Shown here: one piece after another, positions 14,320 through 20,621 of the stretch
Layout of the letters: every line of letters starts with the position of its first letter
Position numbering within the stretch: position 1 is the first letter of the stretch
NCBI GenBank assembly: GCA_035527455.1
Contig: DATLAN010000291.1
Location: 1 to 20,621 of the forward strand
Source: DATLAN01 sp035527455
GTDB lineage: Bacteria; Planctomycetota; Planctomycetia; Pirellulales; Thermoguttaceae
Direction of reading: 5' to 3'
Length of the DNA: 20,621 nt
Position numbers and translations under genes: made by a program
The notes under the pieces: model-generated
What the model was told of the DNA's origin: nothing
The model's database searches: none
What the model saw: only the letters and a program-made list of their open reading frames with translations

Positions 14320-14347
14320 CGTTTAGCGGGCGGGCTTGCCCGCCGTT
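14320..14347 (-). repeat. REP-like hairpin element
   Basis: This is an exact reverse-complement copy of the 28-bp element at 8173-8200. It lies between the WD40 remnant and the PPC-type remnant. Confidence 0.85.
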
Positions 14348-14400
14348 CGGTCGCGGCCGCAGGCCGCGTTAGGAGAGAGCGGTTCTTGGCAGTCAGTACC

Positions 14401-14642
14401 AGGAGGCGATCCACCATGAAAGCCCACTCCCCTCTCTCTCGCCTCCCTGCACCGTCACCGTCCGCACGGCCTCGATCACCCCCGACAAGGACGAAGCGAC
14501 GATCGCCGTCACGGTCCTGCGCACGGCCCCGGTCGGTCTGCGCGAGAACATCATCGTCACCGGCACGGCGCGCGTCGGCAAAGACGACGTAGTCCGCTAC
14601 GCCCCGGCCATCCCCATCAAGGTCGTCGCGGCGCCCAAGTAG
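14401..14642 (+). pseudogene. Remnant of a secreted PPC-type protein: RBS and start fused out of frame to its C-terminus
   Basis: AGGAGG (14401-14406) and ATG 14416 (MKAHSPLSRLPAP...) look like a real translation start, but the frame then gives only Pro/Ser/Arg-rich noise. From 14448 another frame gives 64 sensible codons ending at TAG 14640-14642: a beta-rich sequence with TASITPDKDEATIAVTV, GLRENIIVTGTARVGKDD and YAPAIPIKVV. I recall this ending from large planctomycete secreted proteins with pre-peptidase C-terminal (PPC)-type repeats. The simplest reading is a large internal deletion joining the 5' end to the last ~64 codons with a frame change. It is too short and lacks an in-frame start, so it is not counted as a gene. 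The sulfatase stop lies 8 bp beyond. Confidence 0.6.
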
Positions 14643-14650
14643 ATCGTCGA

Positions 14651-16168
14651 TCAAGGCGACGGGGCAGACCGGTCGGTCGTCGGTTCCAGCCAAGGGTCGG
14701 CGGTTCGCCGGAGCCAAGGGACCAGTTCTTCGCGCATCAGCCGGTCGACCACCGCGGGCCGATCCGCGGCGACGTTCTCGAGTTGATAGGGATCGGCGAC
14801 GTTATCGTAGAGAATGCGTTTCTCGTCCTGGCCGGGCATGCGATCGACGACCAGGGTGTATTGCCCGGTACGAACGCCCCGGCGGCCCAGCGACGGTTGT
14901 TCACAAGGCACCCAGAGATAAAGCTGCGACGTCGGCCGCTTTCCCTCGCCCGTGCGGAGCAGTTCGGCGTGGCTGACGCCTTCCACGCCGGCCGGGATCT
15001 GTTCGGCCAGTCCCATCAAATCGAGCAGCGTCGGGTACAGGTCGGGTACCGAAATCAGCAACTCTTCGCGTCGCGGTTTCAGCTTGCCGGGATAGCGGAT
15101 CAACAGCGGGATGCGCATCGATTCTTCCTCGGGCACGTTCTTCGTCACGTGGCCGTGGATGCCCAGGCAGTTGCCGTGGTCGGAGGTGAAAACGACGACC
15201 GTCTCCTCGGCCAGTCCGGCTCCATCCAGCGCGTCGACGATCCGGCCGAACTGTTCGTCGACGCCCGTGATCATCGCGTAGTAGTGTCGGATCTGGTTGC
15301 GGTAGTGGTCACCCCATTGCGTGCCGGCGGGCGGGATGTTGGACCGCCGGCAGAGTTCCTCGATCGGGATCTTGGCGTAGGGCTCCAAATACTTCTCGGG
15401 ATGGGCGCTATACGGAGTGTGGGGCGGGTTCATCGAGACCACCAAAGCGAACGGCTTCTCGAGATCACGGAATCGGCCCGCCTCGTTGCGGATGAACTCG
15501 ATCGCCAGGTCGGCTTCGTGGGCCGGTCCCCACTGGTCGACGTAACGGAACTCGTGCCGGCCCGCGTCCGTGTCCCAATACAGCGGTCGCATGTGATAGT
15601 CGTAGGTGTTGTAAGCGTGCCAGTAATCGAAGCCGTGTCGCCGGCGGGGCGGCGTCCACTCGTTCCAAGCGACGTTGCCTCGGTTGTTGGCGCAGTCGAC
15701 GTACGGCTTGTACGGGGCTTCGAGGTGCCATTTGCCAAGGTACCCCAGCGAGTAGCCGTTTTCCTTGAGCACGTCCGACCAGCATCGGGCGTCGGCCTTC
15801 AACTCGACGCCATACGGAGCCGTGCTGCTGAGACAGTTGCCGATCACACCGTTGAAGTGCGGGTATTGCCCCGTCATCAACATCGCGCGATAGGGGCTGC
15901 ACACCGGGTAGTTGCTCGCCGCTTGGGTGAACACGATCGCCCGCTCGGCGAGCCGGTCGAGATTGGGCGTCATCACCGGCTCCTCTTCCAGGAACCCCAT
16001 CGCGGAGCCCCGCATCTGGTCGGCAAAGACCAGCAGCAGGTTGGGATGCCTTCCCGTGGGCAACTCACCGGCCTGCACCTGGCCCGTTACGCACGGGTAG
16101 AAAAACGCGGTGATAATGATCCCAGGCATGAACAGGAGTTGGAAGATCGCTGGTCGGATGGGTTGCAT
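14651..16168 (-). CDS. Secreted sulfatase (type I, formylglycine-dependent), GKWH type
   Basis: The 505-residue type I sulfatase is exported by a hydrophobic N-terminus (about 8-33). Motifs: metal site FADQ (48-51, with Gln in place of the second Asp), activation motif Cys90-Ser-Pro-Tyr-Arg (NYPVCSPYRAMLMTG), GKWH (145-148) with Lys146 and His148, NPPH with His250, and TSDHGN with Asp330/His331. The set appears complete, so it should be active once Cys90 is converted to formylglycine by a maturase not in this window. It differs from the 607-1944 sulfatase in motif type and is a separate subfamily, so probably has another substrate. ATG 16168 has GGAGG seven to eight bases upstream. It is transcribed away from the HzsA-like gene across a 446-bp shared upstream region. 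Confidence 0.95.
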   Translation of the reverse strand: MQPIRPAIFQLLFMPGIIITAFFYPCVTGQVQAGELPTGRHPNLLLVFADQMRGSAMGFLEEEPVMTPNLDRLAERAIVFTQAASNYPVCSPYRAMLMTGQYPHFNGVIGNCLSSTAPYGVELKADARCWSDVLKENGYSLGYLGKWHLEAPYKPYVDCANNRGNVAWNEWTPPRRRHGFDYWHAYNTYDYHMRPLYWDTDAGRHEFRYVDQWGPAHEADLAIEFIRNEAGRFRDLEKPFALVVSMNPPHTPYSAHPEKYLEPYAKIPIEELCRRSNIPPAGTQWGDHYRNQIRHYYAMITGVDEQFGRIVDALDGAGLAEETVVVFTSDHGNCLGIHGHVTKNVPEEESMRIPLLIRYPGKLKPRREELLISVPDLYPTLLDLMGLAEQIPAGVEGVSHAELLRTGEGKRPTSQLYLWVPCEQPSLGRRGVRTGQYTLVVDRMPGQDEKRILYDNVADPYQLENVAADRPAVVDRLMREELVPWLRRTADPWLEPTTDRSAPSP

Positions 16169-16231
16169 GTAGAAACCTCCATTTCCGTCGGATTGTGCGC
16201 CGCCACCTATTCTCAGGTGGATATTGGAGTG

Positions 16232-16279
16232 GCCGTCTCGCTCCGCGAGATGAAGCTACATCTCGCGGAGCGAGACGGC
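16232..16279. repeat. 21-bp perfect inverted repeat
   Basis: Arms 16232-16252 (GCCGTCTCGCTCCGCGAGATG) shortened here to its ends GCCGTCTCG...CGAGATG, and 16259-16279 are exact reverse complements separated by AAGCTA. Complementarity extends outward by AGT/ACT after one mismatch. The position is between two divergent starts, so it could be a hairpin in the sulfatase leader, an operator, or a mobile repeat of a fifth family. Confidence 0.88.
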
Positions 16280-16582
16280 TACTGTGCAAGCATTCTTCAG
16301 TCCCGCTTAGCCAGTCTACCACGTTTCGCACCGACTTTCACGTGTGTCCCCAAGCCCACGTTGCACGGCCGCCGGGCCAGAGGAGGATTCTCGGGGCGGG
16401 GCCTGTGGAAAAGCGCGACCCGCGTCGAGATTGCGGTGGTCTACCGCAGAGTGTAGCATATCCGAGGAAGGCGAACGGCAAGTCAAGGAACCATCCGATG
16501 CAGATCGGCCTGAAGACAGCGTGTTGGCCCACGAGCCGACCCGCATCAACTGCCGGGCACCGGAAATCTTCTACGACGAGCA

Positions 16583-16607
16583 TACAATTCGTTTCTCTTG
16601 AAGGAGG
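16583..16607 (+). promoter_or_regulatory. -10-like box and strong RBS of the HzsA-like gene
   Basis: TACAAT (16583-16588) is five of six for a -10 box and would start transcription near 16595. The -35 position is not conserved (CCGGAA at 17 bp). AGGAGG (16602-16607) is a full-strength Shine-Dalgarno 7 bp before ATG 16615, and it decides this start. Confidence 0.45.
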
Positions 16608-16614
16608 AGTTGCG

Positions 16615-19611
16615 ATGAGAAAGGAATCGTGCCTGCCGTGGCGGTGTCACCGGTTGACGCGGGGTGGACTCGCCGTGGCATGTCTTGTGGTTTGCAGCGT
16701 CGTGGCACGGGCCGAACAGCAGCAGGCCGAGCAGCGGCCGGCCGGATCGTTCGAGATTCCCGCCTGGGCCTTCGATCGGGGTAATGCCCGGGTCGATGCG
16801 AACCCGGCCCAATACGCCGATTATCGCGATACGTATCCCGAACTCATCGCCGGCGACGGAGATGCTGGGGATGGGGGCCAGGTGCCGTGGGTGGTCGAAT
16901 ACGACGTCGATTTTCCCGTCGATGCGACCTACACGCTCCACGTCCGCTACGCGTCGCCCGAGCCGCGGCCCATGGAACTCTGGCTCGACGGCCGGAAGGT
17001 GGGCGAGTGTTGCGGCAGCGCAACCGGCAACTCGCTGCCCTATCCGTATCGCCGGCCCAAGTTTCATGATGCGCAGCCGCGACCCGCGTCGAGCCGCCAT
17101 GGGGCCGAGTGGGAAGAGGCCGGCACGCTGCCGATCGTCCAGGGGAAGCACACGCTGAAGCTCACGCGTCGGGCGGCGCCGCCGAACGTCGTCGCCCTGC
17201 GGCTGGAGTCGCCGGTGGCCTTTCCGAAAGACTGGAAGCCGGCCGGCCCCGAATTGAAGCTCCCGCAGGGTCAAGGGGGAGAAAGGGCACGCTACGAATT
17301 GGGTTGGCAGCAGGCCGGCCCCATGGCGAAAGTCAACCGGATCCCGCCCGTCTATCGCACGGCCTACTTGCCGCCGGGCAGCGTGAACGTCGCCACGCTA
17401 CGGCTGGCCATCGAGGACGTGATTGCAGAGTACGGCCCGCGTTATCCGAAGGGACCGGAGTATTCGAAGCGATTGGCCGCGTTGGAGCAGAAGCAGAACG
17501 CGGCCGTGCACGGCACGCTCGGCGAGATGCAGGCGGTCGAGGACGCGCTCGAGTCGCTGCGGCGCGAGGCCATGCTGGCCCATCCGCTGCTGGACTTCGA
17601 CAAACTGTTGTTCGTCAAGCGAATCACCTACACCTCCAGCCACATCTACAGCGACCACTGGGACGGCAGCCGGAAGATGGGCGGCAATCTCTGCACCCTC
17701 TCGCCGGCGGCTCCCGACGGTAAGGTCGCTGACGGCGCGGTTCGCCAGATCGCGCCGCAGTTGACCGGCGGGCTGTTCGGCCGCTTCGATCTCTCCTTCG
17801 ACGCGAAGAAGGTGGTTTTTGCCTACAAGCCGGCGGAAAACCAGGGCTACCGCATCTACGAGATCAACGTCGACGGCACGGGCCTGCGGCAGCTCACCTT
17901 CGACGCGCCCGAGGAGACGGAGTTGATGGAGCACTACGGCGAACGCTTTCGCTACGAGGATTGCGACCCGTGTTATCTGCCCGACGGCAAGATCATGTTC
18001 GCTTCCACGCGGTCGCAGCGGCGGGTCTTCTGTTTCGGCTCGACGGTCACCTCGCTGTACCTGATGGACGGCGACGGCAAGGACCTCCGCTGCATTTCCG
18101 GCGGCCCGGTCAACGAAATGACGCCCTGCGTGATGGACGACGGCCGGGTGATCTATACGCGATGGGAGTACGTCGATAAGGGTTTCGGCAACGTGCAGAG
18201 CCTCTGGGCGATGCGGCCCGACGGCAGCGGTTCGGCCCACGTCTACAAGAACGACGTGATCCTGCCGGCCGGGATGATCAACGCGCGGAGCATTCCGGGC
18301 AGCCAGCGGATCGTGACGGTCGGCGTGCCGCACTGCGGGCTGTCGGTCGGCCCGATCGTGCTGGTCGACAGCCGCCTCGACCGCCGCACCGCCGAGGCCA
18401 TGACCAACGTCACGCCCGAGCTGGGTTACCCGGGCATGAGCCATCACCCGAGCGGGCGAACGTTCGGCTACTTCAAGGAGCCCTTCCCGCTTTCCGAGAA
18501 GCTGTTCCTCGTCGCCTACAATCCCCGTCCACAGTGCAGCGAGCCGACCGGTTACGGAATCTACGTGTTGGACGCGTGGGGGAACCGGGCCGAACTGTAT
18601 CGCGACCCGGAAATCTCCTGCTTCCAGCCGACCCCGCTTCGGCCTCGCCGCCGGCCGATCGCGACTCCGCCCGTTGCCGGCGCGGAGGGTGCGGTCGTCG
18701 GGACGGACAATACGAGAGAGGAGAATCCGGCCACGCTGTTCATGCAGGACGTGTACCGCGGGATGACGGGCATCGAGCGAGGAAGGGTCAAGTATCTGCG
18801 GGTGATGGAGGCCATCGGCGTGTCGTGGGACGAGGGATGGCGGTCGGGCCAGCAGGGCGACGGCGCGGGCTTGCAGGCGTCGGCGGTCAGCTTCGACGGC
18901 GACGTGAACATCAAGAAGATCCACGGCATCGCCACGGTCCACGAGGACGGATCGGCCCACTTCACCGTGCCGGCCGAGAAGAACCTCTTCTTCCAGGCAC
19001 TCGATGAGAACTACATGGAATTGCAGCGGATGCGGACGTTCGTCAACCTGATGCCGGGCGAGAACAGATCTTGCATCGGGTGCCACGAGCCGCGCAAATG
19101 GGCTCCCCAGGCGAAGCCCGCCAATCCGCTTGCCGCAAGCCTTCCCGCCGAAACGCTCGCTCCCCAGCCGGGCGACAGCGGCCCTCGCACGGTCCACTAT
19201 GCCCTGGACATCCGGCCCATCCTGGACAAACACTGCACCGGATGCCACGGCGGCCGGGAAGGCGGCCGATTGCCGGCGGGCGAGTTGGACCTCTCCGGCG
19301 AGTTGACCAGGTTGTACGACTGCTCCTACGAGAACCTTGTCGGCAAAGGGCTGGTCAGCTACCTCAGCGACTGCTACGGCAGCGCCAACGTTTCGCCGGA
19401 GCTGCCGTTGACGTTCGGTTCGCATCAGAGCAGGCTGGTCGAGCGGATTCGCCGCGATCCCTGCCGGGCGAACCTCACCCGCGAGGAGTTCATCAGGATC
19501 GTCACGTGGATCGACGCCAACGCCCCGTACTTCGGCACGCACGAGGGAAAGAAGAACCTCAAGTGGAAAGACGACGCGGACTTCCGCCCGCTGCCGTTGG
19601 CCGGGAAGTAG
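16615..19611 (+). CDS. Secreted di-heme protein with hydrazine-synthase-alpha-like (HzsA-related) propeller
   Basis: The 998-residue protein has a signal peptide (1-33, ending ARA) and a carbohydrate-binding-like beta domain at about 45-205 (VEYDVDFPVDATYTLHVRYA, LWLDGRKVG, GKHTLKL). A helical linker with LLDFDKLLFVKR follows (near 320-332), then a TolB/HzsA-like beta-propeller (about 330-780; TGGLFGRFDLSFDAKKVVFA, YEDCDPCYLPDGKIMFASTRS, NEMTPCVMDDGRVIYTRWEY). Two c-type heme sites are visible: CIGCH at 820-824 and CTGCH at 874-878, the second in a planctomycete-type cytochrome context (DIRPILDKHCTGCH). The core resembles the alpha subunit of anammox hydrazine synthase, but no beta/gamma subunit genes are present, so an anammox role is unlikely. 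The divergent neighbour is a sulfatase. Role inferred only as extracytoplasmic redox or polysaccharide-linked. Confidence 0.88.
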   Translation: MRKESCLPWRCHRLTRGGLAVACLVVCSVVARAEQQQAEQRPAGSFEIPAWAFDRGNARVDANPAQYADYRDTYPELIAGDGDAGDGGQVPWVVEYDVDFPVDATYTLHVRYASPEPRPMELWLDGRKVGECCGSATGNSLPYPYRRPKFHDAQPRPASSRHGAEWEEAGTLPIVQGKHTLKLTRRAAPPNVVALRLESPVAFPKDWKPAGPELKLPQGQGGERARYELGWQQAGPMAKVNRIPPVYRTAYLPPGSVNVATLRLAIEDVIAEYGPRYPKGPEYSKRLAALEQKQNAAVHGTLGEMQAVEDALESLRREAMLAHPLLDFDKLLFVKRITYTSSHIYSDHWDGSRKMGGNLCTLSPAAPDGKVADGAVRQIAPQLTGGLFGRFDLSFDAKKVVFAYKPAENQGYRIYEINVDGTGLRQLTFDAPEETELMEHYGERFRYEDCDPCYLPDGKIMFASTRSQRRVFCFGSTVTSLYLMDGDGKDLRCISGGPVNEMTPCVMDDGRVIYTRWEYVDKGFGNVQSLWAMRPDGSGSAHVYKNDVILPAGMINARSIPGSQRIVTVGVPHCGLSVGPIVLVDSRLDRRTAEAMTNVTPELGYPGMSHHPSGRTFGYFKEPFPLSEKLFLVAYNPRPQCSEPTGYGIYVLDAWGNRAELYRDPEISCFQPTPLRPRRRPIATPPVAGAEGAVVGTDNTREENPATLFMQDVYRGMTGIERGRVKYLRVMEAIGVSWDEGWRSGQQGDGAGLQASAVSFDGDVNIKKIHGIATVHEDGSAHFTVPAEKNLFFQALDENYMELQRMRTFVNLMPGENRSCIGCHEPRKWAPQAKPANPLAASLPAETLAPQPGDSGPRTVHYALDIRPILDKHCTGCHGGREGGRLPAGELDLSGELTRLYDCSYENLVGKGLVSYLSDCYGSANVSPELPLTFGSHQSRLVERIRRDPCRANLTREEFIRIVTWIDANAPYFGTHEGKKNLKWKDDADFRPLPLAGK

Positions 19612-19657
19612 GCCAGTCCAAGACCGGTTCCGTTGATGCGTCCAATCCCCCCGCCGC

Positions 19658-19870
19658 TCACCGGCCCACGGCCTGAAACAGGCGACCGACCTTTTTCAGG
19701 TACTGGAGGTCTCCCTCTTCGGCCTTGCGCGCGACCTCGTCCAGCCAGCGAAGCGTAGCAGGTTCGAGGCAGGGTTCCGACGGGTCGTCTTCCGGATAGA
19801 CAACCTCGACCTCGACCGCGTACTGACCTCGTTGCACCCAGCGTTTTCGCTTCTCTCGTCGATCGCCCAT
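19658..19870 (-). CDS. Small conserved-looking hypothetical protein (70 aa)
   Basis: The 70-residue product begins MGDRREKRKRWVQRGQ and continues with an acidic core (VEVEVVYPEDDPSEPCLEPA) and an amphipathic helix (LRWLDEVARKAEEGDL) ending near YLKKVGRLF. It has no signal peptide or membrane segment. I have the impression of similar short proteins in planctomycetes, but know no function and assign none. ATG 19870 was chosen over the longer frame from 19966 because the promoter at 19902-19930 lies inside that extension. The RBS is weak (CTGAAGACG). The gene is convergent with the HzsA-like gene, 46 bp from its stop. Confidence 0.75.
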   Translation of the reverse strand: MGDRREKRKRWVQRGQYAVEVEVVYPEDDPSEPCLEPATLRWLDEVARKAEEGDLQYLKKVGRLFQAVGR

Positions 19871-19901
19871 CGTCTTCAGTCTCGAAAGTAAACGGTTACC
19901 A

Positions 19902-19930
19902 ATTATACCGCGTTTCCTTGCGACTGACAA
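19902..19930 (-). promoter_or_regulatory. Sigma70-type promoter of the 70-residue gene
   Basis: On the minus strand: -35 TTGTCA (19930-19925, five of six), 17-bp spacer, and a perfect -10 TATAAT (19907-19902). Transcription would start near 19895, about 25 nt before ATG 19870. This is the closest match to consensus in the window. Confidence 0.75.
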
Positions 19931-20147
19931 CCCGGAAAGCCACGGTGTTGCCGCAGCAATGGTCAAATGCGGCAGGCCCGGGTTCCGGCGTCCAGGCTAG
20001 ACCTGCTCCGTTTCGCTTATGTGTTATCCGCACGCTCGTACGCCGCTCACTCGCTCCCTACGTCGCAAACCGTCACAATACTGCTGAACTGTTCCCCAAT
20101 CCGGCTCTGCCGACGCAAATGAGATTACAATTGATAAGGAAGGACGA

Positions 20148-20621
20148 ATGAAATCCGCCGGGATGCCAACGATCCTTGTCGTCGCCTTGTTGTACGCCTG
20201 CGGCGCGACGGCTGAGGAGTACGACTTCTACCGAAACCTTCGCTACCCGCCGAAACTCGCCCCCGGCGCGGGTCTCGACGAGGTCGAGCAGGAGGGCGGG
20301 CCCGACGCCACGGGCTACCAGCGCCGTACGGTCAAGTGGTGGCCGCGCAAGGGGCAGGATATTATCGACGTGCCCGAGGGCGCGCCGTTGCGGACGTGGA
20401 CCAGGAACAAGGGACAGGAAGACGAGGAAGCCCTGGCCGGGCTGTGCCGGAACTGGACGGAATCGGATCCCCAGACGTTCCAGGCGCACCTGGTCGGGTT
20501 TCGCGGCTTCGGCGTGCCCACGCCGAACCCCGTGTTCAGCGACGACGTCCTGGCTCCCGCGGCCGTTTTGCGTTTGGAAAACGGGGAACAACGGGCCGTC
20601 GTCCACCACACGCCGTTCTCG
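20148..20621 (+). CDS. Secreted protein of unknown function, N-terminal part (runs off the window)
   Basis: From ATG 20148 the frame is open to the end of the window (158 complete codons). The RBS GGAAGGA (20138-20144) is well placed. A signal peptide covers about residues 1-22 (MPTILVVALLYACGATA). The mature part (YDFYRNLRYPPKLAPG, then a Gly/Glu/Asp-rich stretch, then RTVKWWPRKGQDIIDVP) is rich in charged and aromatic residues. Near 105-125 it has LVGFRGFGVPTPNPVFSDD. I do not recognise a family. TACAAT at 20126-20131 could be a -10, but it is too close to the start for a normal leader that includes the RBS and has no -35. The downstream domains that might identify the protein are outside the window. 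Confidence 0.75.
   Translation, partial: MKSAGMPTILVVALLYACGATAEEYDFYRNLRYPPKLAPGAGLDEVEQEGGPDATGYQRRTVKWWPRKGQDIIDVPEGAPLRTWTRNKGQEDEEALAGLCRNWTESDPQTFQAHLVGFRGFGVPTPNPVFSDDVLAPAAVLRLENGEQRAVVHHTPFS

Larger units (their letters stand above)
16169..16614. other. Divergent upstream region of the sulfatase and HzsA-like genes
   Basis: The gap contains a short palindrome CCACCT-N6-AGGTGG at about 16203-16220, the 21-bp inverted repeat at 16232-16279, and then about 300 bp without recognisable motifs up to the -10/RBS before 16615. The plus-strand frame stays open throughout, but its translation crosses the hairpin and lacks protein character. A minus-strand promoter for the sulfatase must lie here; I found only TTGACT near 16483 with no well-spaced -10. 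Confidence 0.5.

Noticed and set aside
16195..16614. N-terminal extension of the HzsA-like protein
   Set aside because: The frame is open by chance through a perfect hairpin; the strong RBS and signal peptide fix the start at 16615.
17398..19542. 714-codon minus-strand frame
   Set aside because: It is the antisense shadow of the HzsA-like gene, without protein character.
16615..19611. Anammox hydrazine synthase operon
   Set aside because: Only an alpha-like domain is present, with extra domains, and no beta/gamma subunit or hydrazine dehydrogenase genes flank it. Planctomycetes outside anammox carry such proteins.
19612..19657. Bidirectional terminator between convergent genes
   Set aside because: No stem-loop followed by a T-run could be found in this 46-bp gap.

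Overview
The window is GC-rich bacterial chromosome and looks planctomycetal (Planctomycetota, Pirellula/Thermogutta-like in flavour). The reasons are two secreted formylglycine sulfatases, a large secreted di-heme protein with a hydrazine-synthase-alpha-like (HzsA-related) core, remnants of WD40 and PPC-type secreted proteins, and two very small conserved-looking genes. No rRNA, tRNA, CRISPR array, phage or transposase gene was found.

Layout. 1-250: C-terminus of an RND efflux permease. 253-600: decayed gene with an intact ribosome binding site and start, followed by an out-of-frame piece carrying an HEFNH motif. 607-1944 (-): sulfatase with a well-formed promoter. 1945-2826: long gap with no recognisable gene, containing an AT-rich island and a REP-like hairpin. 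2827-5271 (+): N6-adenine DNA methyltransferase, followed by a CtBP-type 2-hydroxyacid dehydrogenase (5337-6332). A minus-strand series follows: amidase (8224-9561), RsmA/KsgA rRNA dimethylase (6975-7910) and a 75-residue protein (6555-6782). Plus strand: biotin synthase (9777-10814), a membrane-anchored alpha/beta hydrolase (10891-11757), a ClpP-class/NfeD membrane protein (11992-13533), then a WD40 remnant and a PPC-type remnant (13583-14642). The last block is a divergent pair, sulfatase (14651-16168, -) and HzsA-like di-heme protein (16615-19611, +), then a 70-residue protein (19658-19870, -) and the start of a secreted protein running off the window (20148 onward).

The genes do not form one pathway. 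Housekeeping functions (rRNA methylation, biotin synthesis) are interspersed with secreted catabolic genes. The divergent sulfatase/HzsA-like pair is the most likely functional partnership.

The most striking feature is in the gaps. Nearly every intergenic space holds at least one short repeat element: five copies of a REP-like hairpin (one with a compensatory base pair change), two copies of a 31-bp inverted-repeat element, a 24-bp inverted repeat enclosing nine 16-bp tandem units, a 21-bp inverted repeat, a 14-unit heptanucleotide array that supplies the bioB stop and the next gene's start, and three G-rich tracts able to form quadruplexes. Three decayed or truncated genes also lie here. I see no clear new defence or metabolic system. 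The repeat landscape, the heptamer start/stop array and the HzsA-like/sulfatase pair are the best candidates for something under-described.
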